This document shows positions 41,617 to 51,795 of a DNA stretch of 64,000 nucleotides, one piece after another. Both the position numbers and the translations under genes were made by a program. How positions within the stretch are numbered: the first letter of the stretch is position 1; every line of letters starts with the position of its first letter. Under the pieces are notes generated by a model. It was not told the DNA's origin and made no database searches. It saw nothing but the letters and a program-made list of their open reading frames with translations. Origin of the DNA: Paraliobacillus sp. PM-2 (GTDB taxonomy: Bacteria; Bacillota; Bacilli; Bacillales; Amphibacillaceae); NCBI RefSeq assembly GCF_001368815.1, contig NZ_CTEI01000002.1, forward strand, positions 248,001 to 312,000, written 5' to 3'.

Positions 41617-43542
41617 CTATTTTTCATTTCCAAAATAAAGACGAACCGTATCACCCTGCTCTAGCTTAGTCCCTGCTTTAGGTGCTTGATCAATAACTAC
41701 ATCACCTTTACCTGATGATTCAATCGAAAGATTTACTTGATATTGATGTAATTCCTTTCTTGTAGATCCAATTAAATCCGGTACTTCAACAAGTGGTTGT
41801 TCAGGCCATTTGTATTCTTTTTCAAGTCCATCCTTTACAGGCTCTACACCCATCGCACGTAGACTATCTTCAATTACATTACCAACAATCGGGGCAGCTA
41901 CCACCCCACCAAATTGTACCGTGTTTTTTGGATTATCAATAGCAAGATAAACAACTATTTCTGGATCATTTGACGGAGCAACACCAATAAAGGACACAAT
42001 ATGGTTATTCTGCATATATCTACCGTCCTTGCCAACTTTTTGGGCTGTTCCAGTTTTGCCACCTACACGATAACCTTCTACATACGCACCTCTACCCGTT
42101 CCTTTCGCAACCACACTTTCAAGCGCATTACGTATTTTTTCGGAAGTTTGATTGGATATGACTTGTCTTTTCATCTTAGGTTCATGCGTCTCAACAACGT
42201 CACCTGAAATTGGATTAAGCCAACTAGAAGCTAAGTAGGGAGTATACAAGTATCCACCATTAACAGCAGCAGAAACAGCCATTACCTGCTGGATCGGTGT
42301 GACAGAAACACCTTGCCCAAATGAAGTAGTTGCTAACTCTACTGGTCCCACTTGATCAAGGTCAAATAAAATACCATTTTCCTCACCAAATAAATCAATA
42401 CCTGTTTTTTCGCCAAAACCAAAGTCAGAAATATAACTGTATAATTTTTCTTTTCCTGTTTTTTGTCCTAATGAGATAAAACCAGGGTTGCATGAATTCT
42501 GAACAACCTCTAGATATGTTTGATGTCCATGACCACCTTTTTTCCAACAGTGTAAAGTTGATCCACCAACTTTCATAGAGCCATCATCATCAAATGTATC
42601 TTCCTCTAAATCCACTACTTCTTCTTCTAGTGCTGCGGCTAAAGTTATAATCTTAAAAGTAGAACCTGGTTCATAGGTACTCCAAATAGGAAGATTTCTA
42701 TTGTAAATACTAGGTTCAACATCTTGATAATTTGCAGGGTGGAAGTTGGGCCTAGATGCCATGGCAAGAATACCACCATTATCAGGATCAACAGCTAACG
42801 CAATTGCACCATCTGGATTGTATTTAGCTTCTGCTAGATCTAATTCACGCTCAATAATTGTTTGAACTCTTTCATCAATGGTTAATTGCAAATCATATCC
42901 GTCAGTTGGAGGATGATAAGTATCCGCTAAATTAGGGAGACGTTTCCCTTTTGCATCAGAATAAAATGATAAACTACCATTTTCACCACTAAGTCTCTCA
43001 TCATAATAAAGCTCTAATCCCATTAATCCCTGATTATCTATACCACTAAATCCTAATACATGTGAAAGATAATCACCATTTGGATAATATCGTTTAGAAT
43101 CCTGTGCAATATATACCCCATCTAATTGTAAAGCTTGTATTGCTTTAGCTTGTTCTTCTGATATTTTTCTTCCTTCAGAGAAACGTACAATACTTGTGTT
43201 TTTGGTCAATTGTTCCAACATTTCTTTTTCACTAATATCAATTATGTCACTTAATAATTCAGCTGTTTTTTCTGGATTATTTATTTGTCTTGGTACAACC
43301 ATTACTGTTGGAGCTGATACATTTTCAGCTAATACTAGCCCATTCTTGTCCACAATTTTTCCACGCTCGGCTTCAAAAACAATGTCTCTACTCCATGAAG
43401 CTTCAGCTTTTTCAACTAACTGATCACCAATTATAAACTGTACATATCCTAAACGAATGATAATTGCTATAAATAAAAGGATCGCAAAAAGAAATACAGT
43501 AACTATTCTTTTTCGCATCGTCACATTAGATACTCGTTTCAT
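41617..43542 (-). CDS. spoVD: Stage V sporulation protein D, class B penicillin-binding protein
   Basis: Transpeptidase for spore cortex peptidoglycan. It has an N-terminal membrane anchor (about residues 13-31), a PBP dimerisation domain, a transpeptidase domain with the motifs STFK (EPGSTFKII), SCN (QNSCNPG) and KTG (GGKTGTAQK), and one C-terminal PASTA domain (about 580-640). The single PASTA domain and the place between pbpB and murE mark SpoVD. The partner is SpoVE. Confidence 0.95.
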   Translation of the reverse strand: MKRVSNVTMRKRIVTVFLFAILLFIAIIIRLGYVQFIIGDQLVEKAEASWSRDIVFEAERGKIVDKNGLVLAENVSAPTVMVVPRQINNPEKTAELLSDIIDISEKEMLEQLTKNTSIVRFSEGRKISEEQAKAIQALQLDGVYIAQDSKRYYPNGDYLSHVLGFSGIDNQGLMGLELYYDERLSGENGSLSFYSDAKGKRLPNLADTYHPPTDGYDLQLTIDERVQTIIERELDLAEAKYNPDGAIALAVDPDNGGILAMASRPNFHPANYQDVEPSIYNRNLPIWSTYEPGSTFKIITLAAALEEEVVDLEEDTFDDDGSMKVGGSTLHCWKKGGHGHQTYLEVVQNSCNPGFISLGQKTGKEKLYSYISDFGFGEKTGIDLFGEENGILFDLDQVGPVELATTSFGQGVSVTPIQQVMAVSAAVNGGYLYTPYLASSWLNPISGDVVETHEPKMKRQVISNQTSEKIRNALESVVAKGTGRGAYVEGYRVGGKTGTAQKVGKDGRYMQNNHIVSFIGVAPSNDPEIVVYLAIDNPKNTVQFGGVVAAPIVGNVIEDSLRAMGVEPVKDGLEKEYKWPEQPLVEVPDLIGSTRKELHQYQVNLSIESSGKGDVVIDQAPKAGTKLEQGDTVRLYFGNEK

Positions 43543-43620
43543 TTTCCAACTCCTTCGCTGCTAGTAAACTTGTATCTATTATATGTTAATGACGCTTGAA
43601 TAGAACACTGTATTTCTCCG

Positions 43621-45819
43621 TTATCTCTCTTCTTCTAACTCTGAAGGAACTTCTGATTCCTCGATTAATGTTTGATCTGGTAATGAAAATTCAACCATAA
43701 TATATGTGCCTTTTTTGATTTCTGCACCTTGCTCAATACTTTGAGAGGTCACATAACCATTACCCATTGTTTCTAAATCCAGTCCGATTAATTCACTTAA
43801 TTCTATTACATCTCTCTGTGACCAATCCATTATAGATGGCATTGTAGGTTGATCGGTAACTAAGAATACGCTATCTTTTGTTACTACTTTTTCCCCTTCA
43901 GAAAAATTACTATCCTTAATAACATCTCCATTTCCAATAACTATCACTTTTAGTCCGTTTTCTTCTAAACGTGCCTTTATCTCTTCAGTAGATTTATTTA
44001 TTACATTTGGAAAATCATATGTTTTTGCCTGTACTTTTTCTTTTTTATCAGGCTGAATATTTAAATAATGCAAGCTGTTTTTCATCACATTGTTAAAAAT
44101 ATAGGATACAGGTGCCGAACCAGTTTCTCCCGCATCTAACTCGGGCTGCTGGACAGTAATGTACATCACTAATTCAGGATCTTCTTTAGGCGCCATACCT
44201 AAAAAGGAAAAGATATAATTTTCATCGCCTACAAGATAGCCTCCTTCTGGATTGGAAATTTGTGCTGTACCTGTTTTTCCAGCTACAGAATAGTCAGCTA
44301 AATTATAAATATTATGTCCCGTACCATGCTTTGAGGTAATTACAGTTTCCAAAATATCAAGCACCTGATTAGCTGTTTCTTTAGAAACAGGCTTATCTAC
44401 TACCTCTGGCTCATTTTTTTCTAGAATATCGCCTGTCTGAGCATCTACAATTCTAGCTATTGTATATGGCTTCATCATCTTCCCATCATTGGCAATTGCA
44501 GTTGCTGCTTGTATAAGTTGAATTGGTGTTACAGTTGCTCCCTGACCAAAACTAGCAGTTAACTTCTCAATTGGATGATTATATAAAAGTGTTCCTGCTT
44601 GCTCTCTTGGGAGATCTATACCGGTTTCTTCATTAAAATGAAAAGCTTTTAAATAATCTAAAAAAGTATCTGGACCTATCTTTTCCCACACCAACTTTGA
44701 CATAGCCACATTGGAAGAACGTTGAAATCCTTCTAAGTAAGAAATCGTCCCCCAATTCTGATTATAATCTGTAACTGGACGATTAATCTGATCAATCTTA
44801 TAACTACCAGATTTATAAGTCTCATTCGGATGAAACACGCCTTCTTCAATAGCTGAAGCCAAAGTAAAAGTCTTCATTGTTGAACCCGGCTCAATTGGTG
44901 TGGAAACAACATCATTATACCAATTATCCACTCGACCTAAATCGTTCGGGTTATAGCTAGGGCGATTACTCATAGCTAATACTTCTCCAGTTTTAGGATC
45001 TACAATAGTTGCAGTAATTCGTTTCGGCTTATAGTCTTTAACAACCTGTGACAATGCATCCTCTAAAAATGTCTGGATTTTTTGATCAATAGTCAAATAA
45101 ACATTATTACCGTCTTTCGCCTCTTTAATGATTTCTTCAGGTTGTAATAATTTTGTATTATATTTATCGCGCTTAAAAGAAATAGAGCCATCTGTTCCTT
45201 GTAATTTATCATCTAATTGAGCTTCAATCCCTGTTAAACCAGCAATAGTACCTTCATCATTCCTTTGAGCTAAGCCAATTACTTGCGATGCAAACGTTCC
45301 ATTAGGATAATAACGTTTTGCCTCTTTGTAAAATTCAATGCCAGGTAAATGAAGTTTTTCGATTTCATTTTTTGTCTCTTGGCTCAACTGACTGCCTACT
45401 GTACCAAATTCAACTTGGAATTTATCTTCTTCTATTCCCTTGTTTAATATAGAGGAAAACTCAGAAGTATCTACATCAAGAACAGAAGCTAGAGCATTTG
45501 ACGTCTTTTCTACATCAGCTACGTGTTTTAAATTATTTTTCGGATCAGTTGAAAAGGTATCATCTACAATTGCATATAAACTATAGGTGACGCGATTTTG
45601 AGCAAGAGCCATATTATTCCGGTCATAAATCGAGCCTCTTTTTGCAGTTATTGTATAACTATTTGTTCGCCGACTATCTGCCCATTCATCCAAATTAACA
45701 CCCTGCACTTCTCCAGTTGTTTGGAGATACAAAAAGCGCCCAGCTAATAACAAAAATATCACGACAAATATAACTGTTAACACACTGGTCATTAATTGTG
45801 TCGTTCTATTCTTTTTCAA
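43621..45819 (-). CDS. pbpB: Penicillin-binding protein 2B, septal transpeptidase
   Basis: Essential division transpeptidase of 732 residues. N-terminal membrane anchor (about 10-30), dimerisation domain, transpeptidase domain with EPGSTMK, RSSNVAM and AGKTGTAQ, then two PASTA domains (about 590-715). The start is TTG, with GGATGGGA upstream. It follows ftsL as usual. It acts with FtsW, FtsL, DivIB and DivIC. Confidence 0.96.
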   Translation of the reverse strand: MKKNRTTQLMTSVLTVIFVVIFLLLAGRFLYLQTTGEVQGVNLDEWADSRRTNSYTITAKRGSIYDRNNMALAQNRVTYSLYAIVDDTFSTDPKNNLKHVADVEKTSNALASVLDVDTSEFSSILNKGIEEDKFQVEFGTVGSQLSQETKNEIEKLHLPGIEFYKEAKRYYPNGTFASQVIGLAQRNDEGTIAGLTGIEAQLDDKLQGTDGSISFKRDKYNTKLLQPEEIIKEAKDGNNVYLTIDQKIQTFLEDALSQVVKDYKPKRITATIVDPKTGEVLAMSNRPSYNPNDLGRVDNWYNDVVSTPIEPGSTMKTFTLASAIEEGVFHPNETYKSGSYKIDQINRPVTDYNQNWGTISYLEGFQRSSNVAMSKLVWEKIGPDTFLDYLKAFHFNEETGIDLPREQAGTLLYNHPIEKLTASFGQGATVTPIQLIQAATAIANDGKMMKPYTIARIVDAQTGDILEKNEPEVVDKPVSKETANQVLDILETVITSKHGTGHNIYNLADYSVAGKTGTAQISNPEGGYLVGDENYIFSFLGMAPKEDPELVMYITVQQPELDAGETGSAPVSYIFNNVMKNSLHYLNIQPDKKEKVQAKTYDFPNVINKSTEEIKARLEENGLKVIVIGNGDVIKDSNFSEGEKVVTKDSVFLVTDQPTMPSIMDWSQRDVIELSELIGLDLETMGNGYVTSQSIEQGAEIKKGTYIMVEFSLPDQTLIEESEVPSELEEER

Positions 45820-45845
45820 TTTCTATCCCATCCTCTAATATAGAA

Positions 45846-46232
45846 CTACTCAACTATTTCTGCCGTTTGTTTCACTTCTGTGTTTTGTATTTTTAAACCA
45901 TTTTCTTTTGCAATACGAAGAATTCGATCAGGATTGCTCAGTTCTTTTACTTGATATGTAAGATTTTCATTTTTCGTCTGTTGACTAGCAATTTCACTCT
46001 CTAATTGCTGCATATCTCGATTCATCGCATCTAAATTAGCGCTAAAGTGAATAACATAGGCAAAAGCAATTGTGACAAGGAGTCCAAATACAACGTACAA
46101 AAATTTCTCTCCTGGTGTTACCCAGCGATGATTCACATGAACTTTAACTTGTTTAGGTTGTGTAGCATGTTGATTTGTTTTTGTATAATCACTCACCGTT
46201 TGTTGCCATTTCCTTGCTTCACTTGCACTCAT
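45846..46232 (-). CDS. ftsL: Cell division protein FtsL
   Basis: Small bitopic divisome protein of 128 residues: a basic cytoplasmic tail of about 50 residues, one membrane helix (about 55-75), and an extracellular coiled coil (about 80-110) ending in [15 protein letters not shown]. The ATG overlaps the rsmH stop (ATGA). Confidence 0.93.
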   Translation of the reverse strand: MSASEARKWQQTVSDYTKTNQHATQPKQVKVHVNHRWVTPGEKFLYVVFGLLVTIAFAYVIHFSANLDAMNRDMQQLESEIASQQTKNENLTYQVKELSNPDRILRIAKENGLKIQNTEVKQTAEIVE

Positions 46233-47209
46233 CTATTTCTCCACCCTTCTTCATATGAAAATAAGTCATTCCAAGGTTTTACCTTCTCTACAATTCTTAA
46301 CTTAGCTGATCGTGCTCTACGATTATCTTCCAATTCTTCATCGTTAGCTGTAATTGGTTTTCTTGTAATTAGTTTAAAAGGCGGTTGATTCTCTTCTGGT
46401 ATGATGGGAATATTTTTTGGAACAGGTAATGCTGTGCTCCACCTTTTAAACGCTTGTTTACACATACGATCTTCTAATGAATGGAAAGTTATAACCGCAA
46501 CCCTTCCACCAACTTTTACAACTTCAGCAGCTTGTTGTAATACATCATAAAATGCTTTTAATTCGTCATTCACTGCTATACGAATTGCCTGAAATACACG
46601 CTTTGCAGGATGCCCTCCCTTTCGCCTTGCAGCTGCTGGAATCCCATCTTTAATAATTTCTACAAGTTCAAACGTTGTATTAATTGATTTTTCAATTCGT
46701 CTTGCCTCAATTTTTCTGGCAATTTGCTTTGCGAATTTTTCTTCTCCATATTGAAAAAATATTCTTACAAGCGATTCGTAGGTCCAGGTATTAATCACCT
46801 CATATGCCGAGGTTTCTTGAGTTTGATCCATACGCATATCTAACTTCGCATCATGCTGATAACTGAATCCTCTCTCTACATGATCTAACTGAGGTGAGGA
46901 AACACCTAGATCAAATAATAATCCATCTACTTCAGTGATTCCCTCATCTTCTAATTTTTCTTTTAAAAAGCGAAAATTTGAATGAACAAACTTTACTTTT
47001 TGTTGGTAGTTTTTTAATCGTTGCTTAGCTGCACTTAGTGCATGTTCATCCTGATCAAATGCAATGAGTATTCCGTTTTCACCTAGCATTTTCAAAATTT
47101 CTTCAGAGTGGCCCCCTGCACCAAGTGTGCAATCAACATATACACCATCTTCTTTTATATTTAATCCATTAATTGTCTCTTGTTGTAACACACTCTTATG
47201 TTCAAACAT
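46229..47209 (-). CDS. rsmH: 16S rRNA (cytosine(1402)-N(4))-methyltransferase
   Basis: SAM-dependent methyltransferase (MraW) of 326 residues. The SAM motif [12 protein letters not shown] is at about residues 24-35, with [10 protein letters not shown] and [14 protein letters not shown] downstream. It is the second gene of the dcw cluster after mraZ and coupled to ftsL. Confidence 0.97.
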   Translation of the reverse strand: MFEHKSVLQQETINGLNIKEDGVYVDCTLGAGGHSEEILKMLGENGILIAFDQDEHALSAAKQRLKNYQQKVKFVHSNFRFLKEKLEDEGITEVDGLLFDLGVSSPQLDHVERGFSYQHDAKLDMRMDQTQETSAYEVINTWTYESLVRIFFQYGEEKFAKQIARKIEARRIEKSINTTFELVEIIKDGIPAAARRKGGHPAKRVFQAIRIAVNDELKAFYDVLQQAAEVVKVGGRVAVITFHSLEDRMCKQAFKRWSTALPVPKNIPIIPEENQPPFKLITRKPITANDEELEDNRRARSAKLRIVEKVKPWNDLFSYEEGWRNR

Positions 47210-47249
47210 TTGTTACACCTTCTTTAATTTATCACTTAAAAATATCTTT

Positions 47250-47681
47250 CTAAAAATCAATATCCATCATGTTCTCTGCTATTTCTGCAAAAGATTCCTC
47301 AGAATCTTCCACATATGTATTCCAAATAGATTCAGACCAAAATTCAACTCTATTTGAGACACCAATGACTGCACAAGCTTTCTCCAACGCTGCATACTTT
47401 CGTAACGAAGCAGGAATATTTATTCTACCCTGTTTATCTACTTCACATTCAATAGCGCCTGAAAAGAAAAAACGAGTAAAAGCTCGAGCATCTTTTTTAG
47501 TTAAAGGTAGCTTTTTTAGTTTGTTTTCCATTACACGCCACTCCTCCATGGGATAAGCAAACAAACATTGATCTAATCCTCTTGTGATAACGAAAACATC
47601 ACCAAGATCAGCACGAAATTTAACAGGGACAATAATACGCCCTTTGGTATCAATATTATGTTTATACTCTCCCATGAACAT
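47250..47681 (-). CDS. mraZ: Transcriptional regulator MraZ
   Basis: A 143-residue protein with two SpoVT/AbrB-like domains, each with a DTKGR or DKQGR motif ([13 protein letters not shown] and [13 protein letters not shown]). It forms a ring and binds GTGG repeats in front of its own operon. The start is the ATG of MFMGEYKHN, the usual N-terminus. An 11-codon longer frame would take in one of the GTGG boxes. Confidence 0.97.
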   Translation of the reverse strand: MFMGEYKHNIDTKGRIIVPVKFRADLGDVFVITRGLDQCLFAYPMEEWRVMENKLKKLPLTKKDARAFTRFFFSGAIECEVDKQGRINIPASLRKYAALEKACAVIGVSNRVEFWSESIWNTYVEDSEESFAEIAENMMDIDF

Positions 47682-47690
47682 AATAATCGC

Positions 47691-47734
47691 CCACCTTTTT
47701 TTCAATGTTACCACAATCCCCCACTTTCCTCCAC
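47691..47734 (-). promoter_or_regulatory. MraZ operator: four GTGG boxes in 10-bp phase
   Basis: On the minus strand GTGG occurs with exact 10-base spacing at 47734, 47724 and 47714, is skipped at 47704, and appears again at 47694, just before mraZ. The three tandem units read GTGGAGGAAA, GTGGGGGATT, GTGGTAACAT. Directly repeated GTGG/TGGG boxes one helical turn apart are the known MraZ target. The core promoter could not be identified by eye. Confidence 0.85.
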
Positions 47735-47850
47735 TTATTTTTTAACTATTTTTACAAGTATTTAGTTATTTATCCACTTTGATCAGAAAGATTCGCTACC
47801 ATAGACCTAAATTTTTAAAAAGAAGAAGATAAAAGGTAAAAACTAATAAA

Positions 47851-47885
47851 AAAAACGTTACGCGAATGAATAGCGTAACGTTTTT
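47851..47885 (-). terminator. Terminator after bshC
   Basis: AAAAACGTTACGC with a perfect 13-base complement and a 9-base loop. A-runs on the + strand give a U-run on the minus strand. It isolates bshC from the mraZ promoter region. Confidence 0.88.
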
Positions 47886-47903
47886 CGTGGTGAAAGGTGG
47901 GGG

Positions 47904-49526
47904 TTATAGTTTTGCAACATAATGATTTTTTGAAAAGGAGTATGGATATGCTGTTAAATCTTTCAGCCAGTCAAAACCATACTGATTGATAAAGAATATA
48001 ATATTCCAACATCGCTCTTGAAGCCCATTTTGCGGATGCAACATTAATTCGATATGATCAAATTTTTCTATCGTCTGTTGATTTTTAGTTATTATTTCTT
48101 TTTCAATAGCTCCTTGTAAGAAATGAATATGTTCTTGGATATAGCTAAGATTTTTATTTGCTAAGCTCTCTAAATTCGGACTATAACTCGACGCAACATC
48201 TCGTAATGGTTTATGCAATTGTTCAATAGATGTTGTTAGTTGTTCAACTAATTGAACGGTTGGGGGTTGTTGTTGCATTGCTAACCAATTCATTTTATTC
48301 ATCTGAACCCCTTTATTAATAACCTCTTCTAATTTTATATCAAATTGATCACTGAACTTCTCATTTTTACGATTTACTAATGTCAAAGAGAGTCTTGGAT
48401 AAACTGGTGGCATATTTAATCCTAATGATTGGAATGCTGGTTTTAAAATAGACCAGTAACCCAACTCACCTGGACCAGCCATAAATGCTAAAGTAGGAAA
48501 TAACCATTCTTGCATTACCGGACGTGTAACCACATTATTACTTAAACGTTCTGGCATTTGTTCAGCAATACGTAATAATTCGTTGGTTGTTAATCTGCAT
48601 TCCCCATTTTTTCCTACCCATATATCATCTGTTTCTTTGACTAATAAAACACGTTCTCCATCAACGTGATAAAAAAGATGACCATCATTTTCACTGACAT
48701 CCACAGATACGTTATATCCACTTTGTTTAACAGATTGTAATTGTTGAGAAACTTGCTTACTTATGAGTGGTTGTTGGATAATTAACTTTTTAAAAGCTTC
48801 AGTCTCTAGTTTCCTTACTTGATAATCACCAGAGTCAACTAATACTAGCCCTTCTTGGGTAAATAATTCGTGTATAAATTTAGCAAAAAAATCAACATAT
48901 GTATGTGATTGGTTCAATTGTTTCACCAATAAATTAAATAACGACTTAGAATAGACTGTTTCTTCCATTTCTTGAAAAAGTTTATCTAACCAAAACAATA
49001 CTTGTTCATGATCAAGTTCAAGTTCAGAAATAGGCTGCTTCCCTAAAATACGTTGTCCCAGTCGATGTTTTTTCATCTTTTTATTATCAGGCACCATAAT
49101 ATGGTTTACCTCTTCAAAATCATGATCTTCACCAGCTATCCAAAATACAGGAATTACAGGTACTTTTAAAGCGTGTTGTTGTTGTTTAGCAAAAACAATG
49201 ATGGACACTATTTTGTTTATCGTATAGAGTGGTCCTGACAATAAACCAGCTTGCTGACCACCAATGACAACAACACTAGAAGGATCACGTAATAATTCGA
49301 TATTTTGTAACGTTGTCTCGTTAGCATCCCAACGTTTGTTCAAATCTAATAGTACTTCAACCAACTGATTTCGGTCATACGTTTGTTTTCGAATATCACT
49401 TAGCCGTTCTTCTAATACATTTTCAAAAAACGGATTGTATGAAAATTTATCCATAATTTGTTTTTCTTGATTATAATAATCTTGTAATAAAGGTTGCTTT
49501 GTTATGGTTACTGGATCGATGTGCAC
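47904..49526 (-). CDS. bshC: Bacillithiol biosynthesis cysteine-adding enzyme
   Basis: Adds cysteine to GlcN-malate, the last step in making bacillithiol, the main low-molecular-weight thiol of Bacillaceae. The 540 residues include a Rossmann-like core with VVIGGQQAGLLSGPLYTI, PVFWIAGEDHDFEEVNH and a C-terminal coiled coil. The start is GTG (MHIDPVTI). It sits just upstream of mraZ, as in Bacillus (yllA). Confidence 0.95.
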   Translation of the reverse strand: MHIDPVTITKQPLLQDYYNQEKQIMDKFSYNPFFENVLEERLSDIRKQTYDRNQLVEVLLDLNKRWDANETTLQNIELLRDPSSVVVIGGQQAGLLSGPLYTINKIVSIIVFAKQQQHALKVPVIPVFWIAGEDHDFEEVNHIMVPDNKKMKKHRLGQRILGKQPISELELDHEQVLFWLDKLFQEMEETVYSKSLFNLLVKQLNQSHTYVDFFAKFIHELFTQEGLVLVDSGDYQVRKLETEAFKKLIIQQPLISKQVSQQLQSVKQSGYNVSVDVSENDGHLFYHVDGERVLLVKETDDIWVGKNGECRLTTNELLRIAEQMPERLSNNVVTRPVMQEWLFPTLAFMAGPGELGYWSILKPAFQSLGLNMPPVYPRLSLTLVNRKNEKFSDQFDIKLEEVINKGVQMNKMNWLAMQQQPPTVQLVEQLTTSIEQLHKPLRDVASSYSPNLESLANKNLSYIQEHIHFLQGAIEKEIITKNQQTIEKFDHIELMLHPQNGLQERCWNIIFFINQYGFDWLKDLTAYPYSFSKNHYVAKL

Positions 49527-49561
49527 AAATACCTGCCCCTTCGTTTGTTATAAATTTCTTA

Positions 49562-49945
49562 CTAAGCATGCATAGCTGTAATAATAATACCTACTAAAGC
49601 TAAAGTAAAATGACTAAAGAAGAAAAATAAAAAACTAGCTCGCCAAAAAACCTTCCAAGCTCGTTTGATAATAATATTATCAGTTAATTTCCATTGGATA
49701 ATAATACTTGCCATTAAGCCAGACAATAATAAAACGATTATAAGACCAAAATAAGTAGTATCAAATAATTGCCGTAACATCATCATAACAGAAACAATAT
49801 AAAATAGCGTTGAATATGCAACACTAGCATGCAAAGCACGTTTATTGTTATGATATAAAAGTTTAACAAAAATATAAACACCCATAGTAGCAATCAAAGG
49901 AAAAGTAATAACCATGGCTATTATTATTCCCAAGGTCTGAATCAT
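49562..49945 (-). CDS. DUF3397 family membrane protein
   Basis: A 127-residue protein with four hydrophobic segments and a short hydrophilic loop. It matches the general look of DUF3397 proteins, which sit next to bshC in several Bacillaceae; function unknown. The ATG used has GGGGTG 6 bases upstream. A GTG three codons earlier overlaps that site and the end of the reductase gene. Confidence 0.8.
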   Translation of the reverse strand: MIQTLGIIIAMVITFPLIATMGVYIFVKLLYHNNKRALHASVAYSTLFYIVSVMMMLRQLFDTTYFGLIIVLLLSGLMASIIIQWKLTDNIIIKRAWKVFWRASFLFFFFSHFTLALVGIIITAMHA

Positions 49946-49950
49946 AAAAA

Positions 49951-50823
49951 TCACCCCTTTTTTTCTTCTAACGCTTTAATAGACAAGTATAAGAAATGAA
50001 TCAAAGATGATTTTTGGTCGATCCTTTTTAATACATATCCCAGAATACCTTCTATTTCTGTTTTTCTATAATTTGTAATATCTTCTTTCATGGATGAATC
50101 ATTTTCTTTTGTTGTCTCTATTATGTTAACTATCCGAACCCATTGCTTTGTTTCATCTTGTCCAAGAGCATCGGAAGCTTCACTACAGACTAGTTTAGCT
50201 AAGGTATGTAAATATTGATTTGTTAACAGCTCGCCGTTTTTCACTTGATATATAGCAGTGATTGGATTAACAACAATATTAATTAGCAACTTATCGATTA
50301 ACATTACTTCCCAATCGCAACAAGGCTTCAATGGAAATATATCACTATTAAGACTATTCGTCCATTTCTGTAGCAACGCTTGCTCTCCTCTAAATAGTGA
50401 TAGATTAATTTTACCTTTTCCAGTATGTGTTACTGTCCGTTCATTCTGTCGCTTTGCACCATGCTCACACGTGCCCAATAAAATCGTTTGATCACAAGTA
50501 GCTCCATTTAACAGATCAATATGCCCCATACCATTTTGTATATAAATAACACTTCCATCAAAAGTGTTTAATTGATTTATGATGGAACACAGATCATATT
50601 GTTTGACACACACAATATAGAGATCCATTTGTCTTAAATCATCTATCTGTTCAGCTCGAACCCAAGAGCATGTGTGATCAGGCAAGCATAAAATTCCATT
50701 CCTATTTATTTCATGCATTTGTTCTTTTCTTCTTACAAATAAAGTTGATTGATGACCAGAGCGATCTAACAAGGAAGCTAATAACAATCCTATAGAACCT
50801 CCACCGATAACACCTATTTCCAT
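49951..50823 (-). CDS. 2-dehydropantoate 2-reductase family protein (PanE/ApbA)
   Basis: A 290-residue NADPH-dependent ketopantoate reductase-like protein: N-terminal Rossmann fold with IGVIGGGSIGLLLASLL, and a helical C-domain with the catalytic lysine in DKLLINIVVNPITAIYQ. It would make pantoate for coenzyme A. Position corresponds to Bacillus ylbQ (panE). Since coaD is also in the window a CoA role is plausible, but paralogues of other substrate range exist. Confidence 0.85.
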   Translation of the reverse strand: MEIGVIGGGSIGLLLASLLDRSGHQSTLFVRRKEQMHEINRNGILCLPDHTCSWVRAEQIDDLRQMDLYIVCVKQYDLCSIINQLNTFDGSVIYIQNGMGHIDLLNGATCDQTILLGTCEHGAKRQNERTVTHTGKGKINLSLFRGEQALLQKWTNSLNSDIFPLKPCCDWEVMLIDKLLINIVVNPITAIYQVKNGELLTNQYLHTLAKLVCSEASDALGQDETKQWVRIVNIIETTKENDSSMKEDITNYRKTEIEGILGYVLKRIDQKSSLIHFLYLSIKALEEKKG

Positions 50824-50921
50824 AATACCCCTCCTTCTTCAGCTAAGTACTTCTAATAGCATATAATAGAAACACTTTGTTCGTCTAGTTCTGAAGAGAA
50901 GAGCTTTCTAATCAAAAATAA

Positions 50922-50944
50922 GACCTTGTCATATATACAAGGTC
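50922..50944 (-). terminator. Terminator after the RsfA-family gene
   Basis: GACCTTGT and its complement ACAAGGTC flank a 7-base loop, followed on the minus strand by UUAUUUUU. It lies just past the regulator gene stop. Confidence 0.8.
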
Positions 50945-50955
50945 CTTCCATTCTG

Positions 50956-51420
50956 TTATTTTAATTGTTTTATTACGTTGCATAGACGTTCTAATTCTGA
51001 AAACCCCTCTTCGTATTGAGTTAACTTTTGTTTTAATGTTTTATTTTCTTCCATTACATGATCGAATCGTTGATGCTCTACTTGTTTATTTGTTAAAAAC
51101 CGATAATTGCCCTTCATATCTTCTAAAATAGATATTGCTGTTTCTAATGGATGTGCACCTTGCTCTGCATTTAATTCTGTAAAAAATTGATAAGAAGCAT
51201 TTTTTCTTTCTTGCTTTGCTAGATCAATAGCATGTTGATATTCTTTTCTTACCGATGCATTCCATCTAAATCCACACGCTGCTGGTGTTCGTGATACACG
51301 TTTCCCAACATCTTTAAATGCTTCTAGTTGCGTCTTCCCCTCACGAATATACCGTAAGACTGTCTCAGCAAGTAACGCATCTTCATCATTAGACCAAGCA
51401 TCTTGTCTTGTTACATTCAT
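50956..51420 (-). CDS. RsfA-family transcription factor (GerR/YlbO-like)
   Basis: A 154-residue protein. The N-terminal Myb/SANT-like helix-turn-helix (about residues 5-60: [28 protein letters not shown]) is followed by a C-terminal coiled coil (about 110-154). Members regulate sporulation genes: RsfA modulates sigma-F and YlbO/GerR acts in the sigma-E regulon. Its position next to rpmF corresponds to ylbO. The start is the ATG with AGGAGGGG upstream. Confidence 0.86.
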   Translation of the reverse strand: MNVTRQDAWSNDEDALLAETVLRYIREGKTQLEAFKDVGKRVSRTPAACGFRWNASVRKEYQHAIDLAKQERKNASYQFFTELNAEQGAHPLETAISILEDMKGNYRFLTNKQVEHQRFDHVMEENKTLKQKLTQYEEGFSELERLCNVIKQLK

Positions 51421-51498
51421 TTCATTCCCCCTCCTATTACATTTGCTATTACTATATGCAAACGATAGGAGTGATAGAATAGAAAGCAAATAAAAAAA

Positions 51499-51521
51499 GA
51501 TGCCAGAGATTTTCTGCCACC
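51499..51521 (-). terminator. Terminator after rpmF
   Basis: On the minus strand GGTGGCAGA pairs with TCTGGCATC (one G:G mismatch, one G:U) around a 5-base loop, and seven U residues follow. It lies 15 bases after the rpmF stop. Confidence 0.7.
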
Positions 51522-51535
51522 TTTTTCTTACAATA

Positions 51536-51709
51536 TTATTGATCTACTACTTGCTTACCATCATATTGTCCACAAGATTTACAAACATGGTGAGGTTTAG
51601 TAAGTTCACCACAATTTGAACATTCAACCATTCCAGGTACATGTAATTTTTTATGTGTACGACGTTGATTTTTTACTTTTTTAGATGTTCTTCTTTTTGG
51701 TACTGCCAT
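51536..51709 (-). CDS. rpmF: 50S ribosomal protein L32
   Basis: A 57-residue ribosomal protein reading [17 protein letters not shown] at its start, with two CXXC pairs (CSNCGE and CKSCGQ). This is the zinc-binding form of L32. AGGAGGTG precedes the ATG. It follows the DUF177 gene, the standard yceD-rpmF pair. Confidence 0.97.
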   Translation of the reverse strand: MAVPKRRTSKKVKNQRRTHKKLHVPGMVECSNCGELTKPHHVCKSCGQYDGKQVVDQ

Positions 51710-51795
51710 GTCTTACACCTCCTTCACTTTCAAAACGAAAATCTTATCCTTGCTATATCAACACATAGGGTAGGGAAGTGAATATTCACTTTACC

